From JBEKYH01 sp049511115 (GTDB lineage: Bacteria; Planctomycetota; Phycisphaerae; Tepidisphaerales; Tepidisphaeraceae): a stretch of 5,047 bases of DNA. Below the pieces are notes generated by a model, which worked only from the letters and a program-made list of their open reading frames with translations, was not told where the DNA came from and made no database searches. Position numbers and translations under genes: made by a program. Location of the stretch: NCBI GenBank assembly GCA_049511115.1, contig JBEKYH010000389.1:1-5047 (forward strand), read 5' to 3'. This document shows positions 4,518-5,047 of the stretch, piece by piece (within the stretch, counting starts at the first letter, position 1; each line of letters starts with the position of its first letter).

Positions 4518-5047
4518 TTATACGAGCGAAAGTTCCATTACCTCAATCCCCTCCTCGGCCGGCTTATTGAAAGATGCCGAACAGTGGGGGCACTTGTCCG
4601 AATCGACGCTCCTCTGCCTTCCGCAGGACGGGCATTTCACCATCGCCGGCCGGTCCCGTAATGACACCAGCAGCAACACGCCGGGAATCTCCAGCAGCGC
4701 CAAAATCGCCACCCAAAGCACCGCCGCTCCCCCTTTGATCCCATAGTGCCGAAACAGCCGCACGCTCACCCCCAGGCAGATCAGCCACACCAGCGCCGCT
4801 TCGTACACGAATCGCGACGCCGGCGGAAAACCCTCCTCGCCACCAGCGAGTGTGTAAACCGCAATAAATGATACCGGCATCAACACCTGCCCAATCTCAA
4901 CCAGCCAATTCGTCTCGATCACCACCGGCTGCGGCAAGGCCGGCAAATCCGTTCGGCTTAGCAAGCTTCCGTTCATATCCGTCTTAATCACCCACGGCTT
5001 TGTTCCCGGCCGGTCCCACGCTACGGACCCGCCGGTCCTGAAAAGGA
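4518..5047 (-). CDS. Membrane protein with C-terminal zinc ribbon, 5' part outside window
   Basis: The frame is open from the TAA at 4520-4518 to the last base of the window, giving 175 visible residues, so the start is missing. In-window GTG 4991 and ATG 4976 are poor starts: neither has a good ribosome site, and the preceding residues (WDRPGTKPWVIKTDMNG) read like ordinary coding sequence. Counting visible residues, hydrophilic sequence at 1-46 is followed by probable membrane helices at about 47-68, 80-98 and 106-128. A zinc ribbon follows, with CPSC at 138-141 and CPHC at 152-155 (CxxC-x10-CxxC), and then an acidic tail. The PWVIKTDMNGSLL stretch resembles the strand pattern of a beta-propeller blade or a similar extracytoplasmic repeat domain, which would then be anchored by the helices; this is inference. 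Name unknown. A 279-base gap separates it from the kinase gene. Confidence 0.8.
   Translation of the reverse strand, partial: LFRTGGSVAWDRPGTKPWVIKTDMNGSLLSRTDLPALPQPVVIETNWLVEIGQVLMPVSFIAVYTLAGGEEGFPPASRFVYEAALVWLICLGVSVRLFRHYGIKGGAAVLWVAILALLEIPGVLLLVSLRDRPAMVKCPSCGRQRSVDSDKCPHCSASFNKPAEEGIEVMELSLV

Overview
The window looks like bacterial chromosome of moderately high GC. All convincing genes lie on the minus strand, so transcription runs from the right edge to the left. The gene types (a FliM flagellar switch protein, a Hanks-type Ser/Thr kinase, a zinc-ribbon membrane protein) and several TTG or ATG starts behind good Shine-Dalgarno sites fit a free-living flagellated bacterium. A member of the Planctomycetota/Verrucomicrobiota group is my best guess, but it rests on general resemblance only and is low confidence.

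Layout in transcription order. At the right edge is the 3' part of a membrane protein with three predicted helices and a C-terminal four-cysteine zinc ribbon; its frame stays open to the last base of the window, so its start is outside. A 279-base gap (4239-4517) follows, holding a GC-rich hairpin, a 14-base inverted repeat and a TATAAT box that could start the next transcript. Then come a soluble non-RD Ser/Thr protein kinase (HCD in place of HRD) and, 54 bases later, argG (argininosuccinate synthase); these two probably form one transcript. After 81 bases comes a small three-helix membrane protein of unknown family, followed 8 bases later by a previously easy-to-miss 53-residue basic protein whose Shine-Dalgarno site overlaps the stop codon of the membrane protein.

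The stop codon of the 53-residue gene sits at the border of a 129-base non-autonomous element (1353-1481). It has perfect 13-base terminal inverted repeats, a 5-base ATCAC direct repeat at each side, and a core of two inverted REP-like hairpins, each carrying a GTAG tetranucleotide at its foot. The rest of this gap (to 1159) has no convincing gene. fliM follows, starting at TTG behind a perfect AAGGAGG. Its stop overlaps the ATG of a further reading frame (ATGA) that runs off the left edge; that frame is tentative.

The genes do not form one obvious pathway. argG serves arginine synthesis, fliM the flagellar motor, and the kinase signalling; the kinase-argG coupling and the 110-aa/53-aa pair are the parts whose joint function is unknown. 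I see no CRISPR array, rRNA, tRNA or known defence system.
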